Positions 46,324 to 56,354 of a DNA stretch of 64,000 nucleotides are shown piece after piece. The stretch is from Prostheceraeus crozeri (taxonomy: Eukaryota > Platyhelminthes > Polycladida > Euryleptidae). A program made the position numbers and the translations under genes. The first letter of the stretch is position 1, and each line of letters begins with the position of its first letter. The DNA is taken from assembly GCA_907163375.1 (NCBI GenBank), contig CAJQUW010007440.1:186001-250000 (forward strand), written 5' to 3'. The notes below the pieces were generated by a model. That model did not search any database. It saw nothing but the letters and a program-made list of their open reading frames with translations, and was not told where the DNA came from.

Positions 46324-47939
46324 GTACCAGATGGAAGATATTTATTTAGCGATACTGATGAATTTAACGAAATAGATGAATTTGATGAAGCCATAACAGA
46401 TATAAAATATTTATTTAATGAATCGGTTGAACATAATGAAACCGATGAAACTTTTTATAATGTATTAACAAACTTTTATAATATATTTAAGAAATCTTTC
46501 AAATGTTATATGAATGTAGAAGTACTTTATACAAAAACTGGACCTGATGGAATTCCTGAAGAAATAATACAAGGACATTTTACAAATTCACAAGAAATTC
46601 ATAATGTAAATGATATACAACCCATATTTGAACAAATGATACTTAAATTAGAAAATTGTATAATTGAAGCCCAGTTACGTGAATCTGGTTTGAGATTTGT
46701 TAAAATACTATCTAAGAAAATAGTAATTGATAAATATAAAAATAATACTGGTGGTAGTTATGTTCCTTTACCTTTCAGTTCACCACAAATAATTAACATA
46801 AAAAATGAAGATGATTATTGTTTTCTGTGGAGTATTATAGCACATTTACATCCTGCAAAATATCACAAAGAAAGACTAAGTCATTACAATAAAGAAGAAT
46901 ACATAAATGAATTTGATCTCTCTGATGGCTAAGATGAATTTCCATATGATTATAATAGGTTAAAAAAGGTTCATAAAAAGAATAAAAATTTAATAGAAGT
47001 AAATGTTTTTGAATTAAATGTGAATTATGTTTCTATTGGTAAAATTACTCCACTTTACTCAGATTCAAAAAAATTTTATTTGAATAATAAAAATTTATGT
47101 CAATCAGAAATAGTATATAATGATAGAGGAAATTACATGCATCATAATATTTTTTACCAAGGAAATATAATATGTACTGAAAAATTTGAAATTGTTAAAA
47201 AATTATCAGAAATAATGATTAATCATAATAATTATGAAGGACGTAATGATGATTATAATTACAAATATTCATCTTTATCTTTAGAATATCAACAAAAATT
47301 ACAAACTTTAAATGAAATTTTACAAGAATGTAAAACAGATTATCAACAACAAACAAAAATGTTACTACAAGAATATCACCATAAATATCAAAATAAGATA
47401 GAAACGATTCAAAAATTAAATGAAGAAAATAATGAAGAAAATGAAACCAATCAAAAAATAAATGAATGTTCAAAAAAATGTCTACAACAATATAAAGAAC
47501 AATATGATAAAGAATATGAACAACAGCTACAAATATTAAATCAAAATTTTCATCGAAATACATTTTATCTTACAAAAGAAATTGATGAAACACATGAAAT
47601 ATATCAAGATAAATTTGAAAAACTAGAACAGACAAAACAACCAGCACAAGCGAATATGTTATATTATCAGGGTCATTTTATATTGTGTAAAGATGTTTCT
47701 ATATTTACAAAAACTTCAGATAATGCTAATTTTTCTTGTCTCCAATGTATGACAAGTTTTAGAACTAAAGAAGAAATGAATAGACATTTGGAGAACTGTC
47801 AACAAAACGAAGCAGTTGAAAATACTTTTCCTAAAGATGATTATTTAGAATACAATAAATGGTATTTAAAAAATAAAGTACCCTTTACTATTTATTGTGA
47901 TTTTGAAGCATATAATGTTAATATGACACAAAAGCACGG

Positions 47940-47970
47940 GACATCGGAGATGTCTTCCAGGGCTTCGCCC
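47940..47970. repeat. Double hairpin in the polymerase gene (2)
   Basis: GACATC, loop GGA, GATGTC; short spacer; GGGC, loop TTC, GCCC. In frame as EMSSRASP, just after the first exonuclease motif. Confidence 0.8.
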
Positions 47971-48321
47971 GATTCTGATAATTATAAATATGAAAAAAGT
48001 GCATCTGAACAAAGTAAAGAAAAATATTTATTTGAACAAAAACCATTATGTTGGGGAATGTACATTCATTCAAATTATCCTGTATTATTTAAATCAGAAT
48101 ATTATCAATACTATGGTGAAGATAGTTCAGAAATGTTTACAAAGAAAGTAGAAGAATTACAAGGACGTTTTTCACAATTGCTTGAAACAAATATACCAAT
48201 GATGCCATTAACAGAAAAAGAAAAATTAAATTTCATTAATGAAACAAATTGTTATTACTGTGGAAAAGAATTTACAAAAAATTATAAAAATGGCAAAGGT
48301 AGATATCTTGACAAGCGAAGC

Positions 48322-48336
48322 GACGGCTCTGCCGTC
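48322..48336. repeat. Hairpin in the polymerase gene (3)
   Basis: GACGGC, loop TCT, GCCGTC, a perfect 6-bp stem preceded by AAGCGAAGC. Confidence 0.7.
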
Positions 48337-48714
48337 AAAGTAAAAGATCATGATCATCTAAATGGATTATATAGAGGTGCAGCACATAATTCTTGTAATC
48401 TTAATGCTAATAAATTTAAATATAACTTTGTTCCTTTATATTTCTACAATGGTTCTAAATATGATTTCCATTTAATAATGAAAGATTTATTTTCATCTGA
48501 AAAATTACAACAACAACAAATAAATGTACTATGTAAAACAGAAGAAGAATATTTTTCAATGCAATTAAGGTTGTATTAGAATTTAAGATGCATTTAGATT
48601 TTTTACTGCTTATTCGTTAGATGTTATGGGAAAAACTTTGAAAACTGAACAATGTAAAATATTAAATAAATATAATTTAAAACCTTTAAAAGGAATATTT
48701 CCGTATGAATATAT

Positions 48715-48740
48715 AGCCTGCGGCTCACAGTCGAAGACTG
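48715..48740. repeat. Double hairpin in the polymerase gene (4)
   Basis: AGCC, loop TGC, GGCT; spacer CA; CAGTC, loop GAA, GACTG. Confidence 0.75.
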
Positions 48741-49062
48741 ATATAACTGGAGATTTTAATTCTGTGAATAAAATTATGGAAGAAAAACAACTTCCTCCAA
48801 TAAATAAATTTAAATCAACATTAAAACAATCACAATTATCTGAAGAAGATTATGCAGAAGCTGAAAAAAATTGGAGAGAGTTAAATTGTAGAACAATGTA
48901 TGATTATACAATGAAATATCTTCAGATAGATGTATTAATCCTTACTGATCTTTTTGAAAACTTTCGTGACATGTGCATAAAATATTACGGAATAGATCCA
49001 TGTTATTGTTATTCTACACCAGGTTTAACATGGCTAGCAGGATTGAAACATACTGGTGTTCA

Positions 49063-49087
49063 AGCCGATGGCTCTAGGACAAAGTCC
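49063..49087. repeat. Double hairpin in the polymerase gene (5)
   Basis: AGCC, loop GAT, GGCT; spacer CTA; GGAC, loop AAA, GTCC. Same 4-3-4, CTA, 4-3-4 plan as 46299-46323 with different but still paired stems. Confidence 0.8.
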
Positions 49088-49386
49088 GTTAAACTTTAAC
49101 ATTATAAAGAGAATACATATGATAAATTATTATTTTTTGAATCTGGGATTAGAGGTGGTGTTTCTCCAGACCTTTACCTTATTTTTTCTAAACCTTTATC
49201 TCCAGAAGAAAAAGAAAAAATATTAGAAATTTTTCGAACGAAACGAGAAGGAGTAGAACGTGAAAATGCAATTGATGAATTCATGAGAGAAAACTATTTG
49301 TTATATTATGATTTTAATAGCTTATATTCTTCTTGCATGATACAAGAATTACCAACAGATGAGATGGAATGGTGTAATATTCGTAC

Positions 49387-49417
49387 GACATCAGAGATGT
49401 CTACTAGGGCTTCGCCC
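49387..49417. repeat. Double hairpin in the polymerase gene (6)
   Basis: GACATC, loop AGA, GATGTC; spacer; GGGC, loop TTC, GCCC. In frame as EMSTRASP. Near-copy of 47940-47970. Confidence 0.8.
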
Positions 49418-50633
49418 GTTCTTGATTATCAAAAAACATATGATGGAAATTATAATCATGGTTATATATATGAAGTTGATTTAGTATATCCTGATGAAAT
49501 AAAAGATAAAACAAAATATTTTCCTTTCTGTCTTGAAAACAAAATTCCCAATATAGAAGATTTTTCAGATTATCAAAAATCTTTAATTCCTAAGAAATAC
49601 AGACCAACAAAAAAACTTATGTTAACACAAAGCAATAAAGGAAAGTATGTTGTTGAAGGAAGAATGCTAGATTGGTATTTAGAACATGGAATGATTCTCA
49701 CCAAAATACAGCGAAAACTATTTTATCAAAAATCTAGGTGGTTAAAAGATTATATAGAGTTCAATATTGAAAAACGTAAAATAGCTAAAAGAAATAAAGA
49801 TGATTTTGGAAACGTGTTCTTCAAATTAATGAATAATGCATTTTATGGTAAGACTTTAGAAAATGTGCGTAATAGACAAAATATTGAAATAGTTTATGAT
49901 AAAGATAGGTTTCAAAATTTAACAAGGAAACCTACATATAAAAGAACTACTAGATTTAGTGATGAACTATGTGCTGTACATTTACGTCGAATCAGCGTAA
50001 AACATGATAAGTTTAATTTTATAGGATTCACTATATTAGAATTAGCTAAACTATTTATGTATAGATTTATATATGATTATTTAGCACCTGCTTATGGCAA
50101 AAACTATAAATTACACTTTACAGATACCGATTCTGTTTTCTTAGAATTAATAATACCGTATAATTCTTCACTTGATGAAGAAATTAATAAAATAAAAGAT
50201 ATCATTCATCCTTCTGATTTATGTAAAGTAAAAGATGAATTAGAAGGAAATGAAGATTTCATAACAGAAGCTATATTTTTAAAATCTAAATGTTATTGTT
50301 ATAACACAACTAATAATATTAAAACACATAAAACATTAAAAGGAATTTCAAAGGCATCAGTGGCTAATCAAATAACATTTCAAGATTATAAAAATGTATT
50401 ATTTAATAATGAAATAAAAACAGCATGTAATTATAGACTTAATTCAAAAAAACATAAAATGTTTTTAAAAGAAGAACATAAATTAGCATTAGATCCATTT
50501 GATGATAAAAGAAAAATTTTACCTGATGGAATAACTACTTCACCTTTTTAATTTTCTAATTTCTAAGATAGTCAAATTTGATATATACATAAAATAAAAA
50601 AAATATTATAACACTATATTTGTATATTTTTTA

Positions 50634-51401
50634 TCACTCGGCAAACAAATGTTCTATAACTCTATCATGAATTTTTTTATCAATATTAATTGTAATGAAG
50701 CCATAATCTTTTGACCAAGCATTGTTACACGATTGTTTAAATTCATCTTTATTTCTTACACATAAATCTCTTAACAAATCACTTAAGTTTCTTGCATTTA
50801 TTTCAAATAGTATAAATATATTTGCATTCTTTCTAATAACACTTCCGTCTAATGAATACATACTTTGTGTTAAATAAAATACACTACAGTTATTATGTCT
50901 ACCTCTTGTGAAATAATTTCTCTGAACTGACTGATTTCTATCATTAACACAATCATCAAAAATTACACAATGTTTCATTGTTTTATCTAGTTTACTAGGA
51001 TCTTGCATATTACCACTATCATCTATTAATTGTATCTTTATATGCTTATTTTTATTGGTTTCAAGTAACTGATTATTTTTTGCTGCTTCTTCACACCACG
51101 AACTTATTTCTTCTTCATCTTCAGATTTTTCATATTCTTTGAATAATGAAGCAATTGCTGTTTTTTTAAGATTATTTTCAAATCCATATTTAAAAAATTG
51201 ATCGACGGGTTGTTCTGCTGTTGTTGTATAAATTATAAGATTGTTATAATCCAAAAAATTTGGAGTCGTTAAAATTTTAAATAATAGATACGTTTTTCCA
51301 CAATTTGATCTTCCGCAAATAACTGACAAAACTTTATTAGATAAATTTGGATGATGATTAAATTTAAGTTTCTTTTTATTTAATGGGGCTACTTCACTCA
51401 T
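50634..51401 (-). CDS. Polinton packaging ATPase (FtsK/HerA, A32-like)
   Basis: A 255-aa open frame of the usual size. Walker A is CGRSNCGKT (residues ~29-37), Walker B is HCVIFDDCV (~146), and an arginine-rich sensor region follows (RGRHNNCSVFYLTQSMYSL). This class pumps DNA into preformed capsids. It looks whole. It starts the right-hand minus-strand block (ATPase, penton, conserved protein, membrane protein), facing the polymerase tail to tail. Confidence 0.9.
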   Translation of the reverse strand: MSEVAPLNKKKLKFNHHPNLSNKVLSVICGRSNCGKTYLLFKILTTPNFLDYNNLIIYTTTAEQPVDQFFKYGFENNLKKTAIASLFKEYEKSEDEEEISSWCEEAAKNNQLLETNKNKHIKIQLIDDSGNMQDPSKLDKTMKHCVIFDDCVNDRNQSVQRNYFTRGRHNNCSVFYLTQSMYSLDGSVIRKNANIFILFEINARNLSDLLRDLCVRNKDEFKQSCNNAWSKDYGFITINIDKKIHDRVIEHLFAE

Positions 51402-51471
51402 TTTTTAATAAAAAAATTTTATTTTTATTTTTAAAGAAGAAGAAGAAAATTAAACTTCTCTAGCTTCGCGT

Positions 51472-51576
51472 GGGAGTTTATACCTCCCGAAGGGGAGTTT
51501 ATACCTCTCGAACGGGAGTTTATACCTCTCGAACGGGAGTTTATACCTCTCGAACGGGAGTTTATACCTCCCGAAC
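51472..51576. repeat. Five 21-bp tandem repeats, each a hairpin
   Basis: Units start at 51472, 51493, 51514, 51535 and 51556. Each reads GGGAG, seven-base loop, CTCCC or CTCTC, then GAAC/GAAG. The 3' end and stop of the penton gene fall in the last unit. It looks like a locally amplified member of the hairpin family in this Polinton. Confidence 0.85.
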
Positions 51577-52350
51577 CAAAAGATCTATCATAATCTCTTC
51601 ACCTCCAAAATTTATTTCTTGTCCTTTCTCATCAGTGATTCTAATGCCAATGTTGTTAATAGTTTTTCTTGTAATAGGAAAATATATTAATGTTTGGGGA
51701 AATACATTTAATCTATAACCAATGGGTACAGTAAAAGCTGGAAAACTGAATATTAAATTTGACAATTTACCATTTATATATCCTCCTTCAATAATGTCAC
51801 AATGTACAACAATTGAATTTATTTCAGTTATTTTTGGAATCTTCTCACCTAAATGATAACCTTGTCTATAGGTTTGTTTATTAAATCCTAATAGCTTTGA
51901 CAATGATCTATCATGATTAAAATCAACTTGATGATTTTCGTCTAAAGTAAGAGAAAATTTATTGACTGCCGGTTCAACTGCAAAATGTAATTGTTTCTTA
52001 GCTTTAAATGGTATACCTAAATGTCTCTTAATTTCATTTGATATTGATTCAACTTCGTAAAAACCAGGAAGAAAAGTTAATATTTTCCATGTTTTGCCTT
52101 TATCAGTAGAATATCTAAATTGATCATTCACATCTTTGATAACGCTTTGAATAGTGTTAAATGTAGAGAAACTAGTCAATACAATTTGATAATTTTTATT
52201 TTGTTCCAAATGTAGAATGGGTTCTAAATTGCAAGTGTGTGATGAAGTAGTTGTTATAATTTTTAACGTCGTACTAAATTTTGATGAACCCAAAATCTCT
52301 GTCAAATTTTCTAAATGATTATTAATTTTGTCTAAATCTGCTGAACACAT
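51562..52350 (-). CDS. Polinton penton-like minor capsid protein
   Basis: 262 residues, beta-rich throughout. Characteristic parts are ILHLEQNKNYQIVLTSF, the LPGFYEVESISNEIK stretch, LSKLLGFNKQ, VHCDIIEGGYINGK and, near the end, ITDEKGQEINFGGEEI. This is the single-jelly-roll vertex protein found beside the ATPase in Polintons. It looks whole, and its stop codon lies in the 21-bp repeat array. Confidence 0.8.
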   Translation of the reverse strand: MCSADLDKINNHLENLTEILGSSKFSTTLKIITTTSSHTCNLEPILHLEQNKNYQIVLTSFSTFNTIQSVIKDVNDQFRYSTDKGKTWKILTFLPGFYEVESISNEIKRHLGIPFKAKKQLHFAVEPAVNKFSLTLDENHQVDFNHDRSLSKLLGFNKQTYRQGYHLGEKIPKITEINSIVVHCDIIEGGYINGKLSNLIFSFPAFTVPIGYRLNVFPQTLIYFPITRKTINNIGIRITDEKGQEINFGGEEIMIDLLVREV

Positions 52351-52454
52351 TTTTTAGTTAAAATTTTGAATAAATATTATAGATAAAAATAGTAGATAAA
52401 AATCATAGATAAAAATCATAGATAAAAATCATGAATGAAAATCATAGATAAAAA

Positions 52455-53348
52455 TTAGAAACAACATATTTCAGCTACACTTTTATAATCCTCTTCATTT
52501 AGAATCTTCTTTTCTAACAGTCTTTTCAATATAGCATGAATTTCATTGAAACTAGAATTATGTCCTTCTTTTATTGCCGATATTAAAATATTTAATCTAT
52601 TTAGTAATTCTTGTGGATCATCTGGTAAAAATACAGTTGTTTCTGTTTTCTGTTTTTCAGATAAACCTTTTCCTTCTTTAAAACCCGTTGATAATAAATT
52701 TTCTAATTGCTTATAACGTCTAAGAGATTTTACTGCACCAACTCTATCTAACATAGCTTTATATTTTATGAGATCTTCTACAGCATAATTATTTAAATCT
52801 GCTCCTCTTAAAAGATCAACAAAATTTCTATCTAAATTAAAAGGAGATTTATCTGGTGAAAAAATTAAACCTCGAAAAGGTTGTGGAAATATTTCTTTTT
52901 GTCCGAGATAAAATCTAGGTATTGTTTTTCCATCTATAAATGAAATAGAATGTTCAAATTGCATAGATTTTGGTAATTTCTTATTAATGTTTGATTCTAG
53001 TAATCCATAGTCATCTAATATAGTTTTGTGCTCTGGATCTGTTATATCAATTTGTTTATCATTATTTGTAAGTTCTTTTTCAAGAGTTTTAAATGGTTTC
53101 ATAGTTTTTTCAAAATCAGTTTTTACTTGCTCGGTTTGCTGCATTTTTTCAAACATATCAGATTGAATACCAGCTTTTATCATTCTATGTTGAAGATGAT
53201 TTTCTTTCATAATATTTCTTTGTTTTATTAACTCTTCTAATTGTTTTATTCTTTTAAAATTATCAGCTCTAATTTTATCCATTTTTAAAATATAATATTT
53301 CAATTTTGTGGTAACATTGGAATACAGCAAAAACATTTTACTGAACAA
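52455..53348 (-). CDS. Conserved Polinton protein of unknown function
   Basis: 297 residues (a start at the Met of MDKIRADNF is as likely as the first Met). N-terminal coiled coil, then a conserved block with FRGLIFSPDKSPFNLDRNF and LLRGADLNNYAVEDLIKYKA. This pattern recurs in Polintons next to the penton gene, with no established activity. It looks whole. Same orientation and close spacing as the penton gene. Confidence 0.7.
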   Translation of the reverse strand: MFSKMFLLYSNVTTKLKYYILKMDKIRADNFKRIKQLEELIKQRNIMKENHLQHRMIKAGIQSDMFEKMQQTEQVKTDFEKTMKPFKTLEKELTNNDKQIDITDPEHKTILDDYGLLESNINKKLPKSMQFEHSISFIDGKTIPRFYLGQKEIFPQPFRGLIFSPDKSPFNLDRNFVDLLRGADLNNYAVEDLIKYKAMLDRVGAVKSLRRYKQLENLLSTGFKEGKGLSEKQKTETTVFLPDDPQELLNRLNILISAIKEGHNSSFNEIHAILKRLLEKKILNEEDYKSVAEICCF

Positions 53349-53379
53349 ATTATTTTTTTATTGCTTTGTTGTCTGACAT

Positions 53380-54151
53380 CTTTTCGTTTAAAGTTTTCTC
53401 GTTTTAAGTTTTGTTTAATAAAGTTTTGCTTAAATTTTCGCTTAAAGTTTTTAGCTCTTCTAAAAAAATTTTATCATTTTCTTCATTAGAAATTTTACCA
53501 TCACCAGAAATTTTGCCATCCTGTTTATTCTTATCATTAACTTTTTCTGACTGTAATTGAAATGATATTTGATTTACTTCATTAGCTATTTGATCAAATT
53601 TTTCAATCTCATCTAACGTAATAACATTATCATCACATACTCTTTGAAAGTAGTAATGTAGTTTATCATAGATTTCTTATATATGTAAATGCTTAGTTTT
53701 TAATGATTTTCGTTTCTTAGTTATTAAAGATTTATCTAACATTGTAACAAGTGAAGTTGCAAAAACACCCGTACCTGTTAAAGCTGTAGCAACTACTGGA
53801 ATTACTAAAACACCTGAAGATATAACAATTGTTAAAGCACCTAAACTTATTGTTAAGAATATGCCAATTCCTTGTGTTACATTCTTAACTTTTTTTTTTA
53901 CTAAATTTTTTATAATGCTCTAATCTTAATAATAATTGAGATTCTTTATCTTTCATATACCTAACTCCGTCTTTATGTTTTTCTTTATTCATCTTTTCGA
54001 TGTTTATCTTTTCAATGTCCATTAAAGTAGAACTACGTTCATATGATAACGAAGGATATATTCTTGCGGTTTCTTCCATTTCTGAAGTTCCTTCCACTTT
54101 TGTTTCATCCACTTTTGTTTCTTCCATTTTTAAAGAAATATTTTTAGTCAC
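53380..54151 (-). pseudogene. Polinton membrane-associated protein remnant
   Basis: The region codes on the minus strand for an acidic N-terminal stretch (MEETKVDETKVEG), a long hydrophobic segment with one or two membrane spans (GALTIVISSGVLVIPVV), and an acidic C-terminal part with DKLHYYFQRVCDDNVIT. Broken in about two places. Similar membrane proteins lie near the ends of other Polintons. Its start touches the right terminal repeat. Confidence 0.5.
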
Positions 54152-54630
54152 ATGATATATTTTAAAAACCTGAAAGATGGATAAAATTCATGAATTTGAA
54201 ATTCTCAACTTTTGTGATTTTCGGTGTCCTGGAACGGTCATGATTTTCAAGGTAAAAATTGTAATTCTCAAATTTTGAGATTCTCAGCTTTTATGATTTT
54301 CGGTGTCCTGGAACGGTCATGATTTTAAGGGTGAAAATTGTAATTCTCAAATTTGAGATTTTGAAAAATTTGAAAAATTGGGTATTTTTAAAAACGCCCA
54401 AATTTATGAATTTAGGTCTTCATAACCTGAAAAATGACCAAAATTCATGAATTTAGACCATTTAAAAAGTACCATTTTTTGAAAAATCGGTATCTTTAAA
54501 AACGACTTAATTCATGAATTTAGGTCTTAAAAACCTGAAAAAGGGTCTAAATTCATGAATTTATGTCGTTTTTAAAGATACTATTTTTTTGAATTTTATG
54601 GTGTCCTGGAACGGTCTTTTGCCCATTACT
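54148..54630 (-). repeat. Polinton right terminal inverted repeat
   Basis: About 483 bp, the reverse complement of 36537-36939 plus one extra internal unit of about 75-80 bp around GACCGTTCCAGGACACC (three copies here, two at the left). Only a few other differences are visible. Confidence 0.9.
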
Positions 54631-54636
54631 TTTCTT

Positions 54637-55640
54637 CGTTCAGTAATTTTCTATCGCCAGAATTTGGCCATGCCACCGCAGCCATCTTCATCGCAGAACA
54701 TCGGAAATATCTTCCAGGTTCATCTCCTTCCTTAGGTCCTCACTCTGCTGTGTCCATCGATCAGCCTCACAATCCATTTTCTTTTCTCAAATGCTTTTCC
54801 TGTTATTTCCATCTTTATGATCTGATCGCCTTTCACGTCTCACTCCCATGCATCATCACGTTACGAACAGCCGCAGAATACACATGGCCTTCATTCTCAA
54901 GGTTGGGGCTTTTTAAGTCAGAGAGAGAGAGAAATTTATATTTCAATTGAAAGTCAGAAATCAGAAATTCACAAAGTCAGATAATGTATATACATCAGCA
55001 AATCAAATGCAGTCAGGATAGATCAAGTTTGTGGAAACCACATTCATCCACATCTTATTATTTTGTTTAGTATATTAAACTTATCCATTGAGCGCAATCC
55101 ATATTAGTCAGGTATGATGAATAAAAATTCATTTTATAAATTCTCCTTTGAGAGGTTGCAAAGAAGGTTTGACTGGAGATATTGCAATTCATACAACATT
55201 TCGCGTTATTTTTTATAAAGGGATCCATTTTCTAATGATTAATCCAATGTGTTACAGTGATACAGTGGTACCTGATATATCCACTTGATACAGTGGCCCG
55301 CAGGGTGGTCTAGGTTAGATGAATTAGCTACTGACTTAGATGAATGTGGCCTAGACCATAGATGCCTATGCCACCCAAAAAAAGATTGAAAGAATACTTC
55401 GAGACAGCTATGCCTTGACTGTCTTGTGAGATAAATGCGCGCACATTCACGCACCAGCCTATGTAACTTGCCATATATTCATTTAACGGATCAATATTTC
55501 TGAACAGTGTGCTGTACCGGTACTCAAATGTTGGCGCCATCAAATGCTACAATGTAATTTTGTGTGTATCAAGATTTTTTTCATTTTCTCTTGAAATACG
55601 TGTATACATATACGCTCGTATGTATGTAAATGAAATCTCT
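54637..55640. other. Flank: end of an old LINE tail, then non-coding
   Basis: The first ~100 bp continue the LINE remnant from the other side of the Polinton (LRWHGQILAIENY on the minus strand). The rest is non-coding with a GA run near 54920 and no recognised gene. Confidence 0.45.
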
Positions 55641-55698
55641 CTCATCTAATTTCATATGATTTGTTGCATGCATTCTACTAGTGCACTTTTATCTACAG

Positions 55699-56354
55699 GC
55701 AGGGAACAGCAGATCGGACACCAGAGTATTGCATTATCAGATATATCGGACATGAAATCCGAAGATGTTGCTAATGATGATTATGATGATGACGACGTCC
55801 AAGTAATATTTCCGGAAGATCCGATTTTTCATACATCGACACCGACATTGATGAATCGCCAACATCGTCCTATTGTTTCTCCAGCCAAAGAAGCAGGCCT
55901 TCCTGGTGTTGCTGAGCAAGAATCTGATCCTTCAACGTCTCAAAGCAATCTAGAAAGATATGGAAAACGCATGAAAGTGACAACTCTTACATGTAGTTAT
56001 TGTCATAAAACCTTTTCTTGTAAGTATTATAGGGAGAAGCATGAACGAATTCATTTTAATGAGAAGCCTTATTCCTGCACTTACTGCTCCAAAACATTCA
56101 ATCAGAAAGCCAACTTGTTAATTCATGAAAGAAGACATACAGGTGAGAAACCCTTCAAATGCAATTATTGTATGAAGGCATTCGTGGATCGATCAGACAG
56201 AATAAGACACGAGAGAACACATACTGGTGAAGCGCCTTTCGCATGTCGGTTTTGTGATAAAACTTTTCGTCAACCATCAAATCGGAAATCACATGAGCGC
56301 GTTCACTTAAGATCTTTATCGAAAATCAAAACGATGAGAAACATAGACAGATGA
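55699..56354 (+). CDS. C2H2 zinc-finger protein, 3' exon with four fingers
   Basis: The exon probably starts after the acceptor TTTTATCTACAG at 55698 rather than at the upstream ATG. An acidic N-terminal part (NDDYDDDDVQVIFPEDP) precedes four C2H2 fingers: CSYCHKTF, CTYCSKTF, CNYCMKAF and CRFCDKTF, joined by the classic linkers HTGEKPF and HTGEAPF (the first linker is HFNEKPY). It would bind DNA in the nucleus; target unknown. An AATAAA at 56870 may be its polyadenylation signal. Intact, with no sign of transposon origin. Confidence 0.75.

Larger units (their letters stand above)
46045..50551 (+). pseudogene. Polinton protein-primed family B DNA polymerase (pPolB)
   Basis: It starts with a C2H2 finger (FYCVLCKKKLQTKRSYQSHL), then a second zinc finger (CLQCMTSFRTKEEMNRHLENC-like). 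The exonuclease begins at YCDFEAYN, then DHDHLNGLYRGAAHNSCNLN and YNGSKYDFHLIMKDL. Next comes YMKYLQIDVLILTDLFENFR-type sequence, palm motif A (YYDFNSLYSSCM), motif B (KLMNNAFYGKTLENV) and motif C (FTDTDSVFLEL). Broken in about three places. It would replicate the element from its ends using a terminal protein. Six hairpin modules lie within it, mostly at surface-loop positions between motifs. Confidence 0.85.
36537..54630. mobile_element. Polinton/Maverick, 18.1 kb, with 6-bp target duplication
   Basis: The element begins AGTAATGGGCAAAAGACC and ends with its reverse complement, inside terminal inverted repeats of about 400 and 480 bp. The perfect 6-bp duplication TTTCTT flanks it at 36531-36536 and 54631-54636, as Polintons make. 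Genes: unknown ORF, adenovirus-type protease, PLA2-like/integrase, double-jelly-roll capsid, small virion-like protein, fibre-like and coiled-coil proteins, unknown acidic protein, protein-primed family B polymerase, packaging ATPase, penton-like minor capsid, conserved unknown and membrane protein. The terminal repeats differ at only a few sites, so insertion is fairly recent, but about ten breaks make it a fossil. It is AT-rich with many GC-rich double hairpins and carries a Penelope-like insertion. Confidence 0.95.

Noticed and set aside
47219-47563. Minus-strand ORF inside the polymerase region
   Set aside because: Antisense shadow of a Glu/Lys/Gln-rich coiled coil in the polymerase frame.
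51472-51576. Possible CRISPR array
   Set aside because: The 21-bp units are contiguous with no unique spacers, and the DNA is eukaryotic.
51470-51718. Plus-strand ORF with repeated VYTSRTG peptides
   Set aside because: The translated 21-bp hairpin array running into antisense of the penton gene; no start context.
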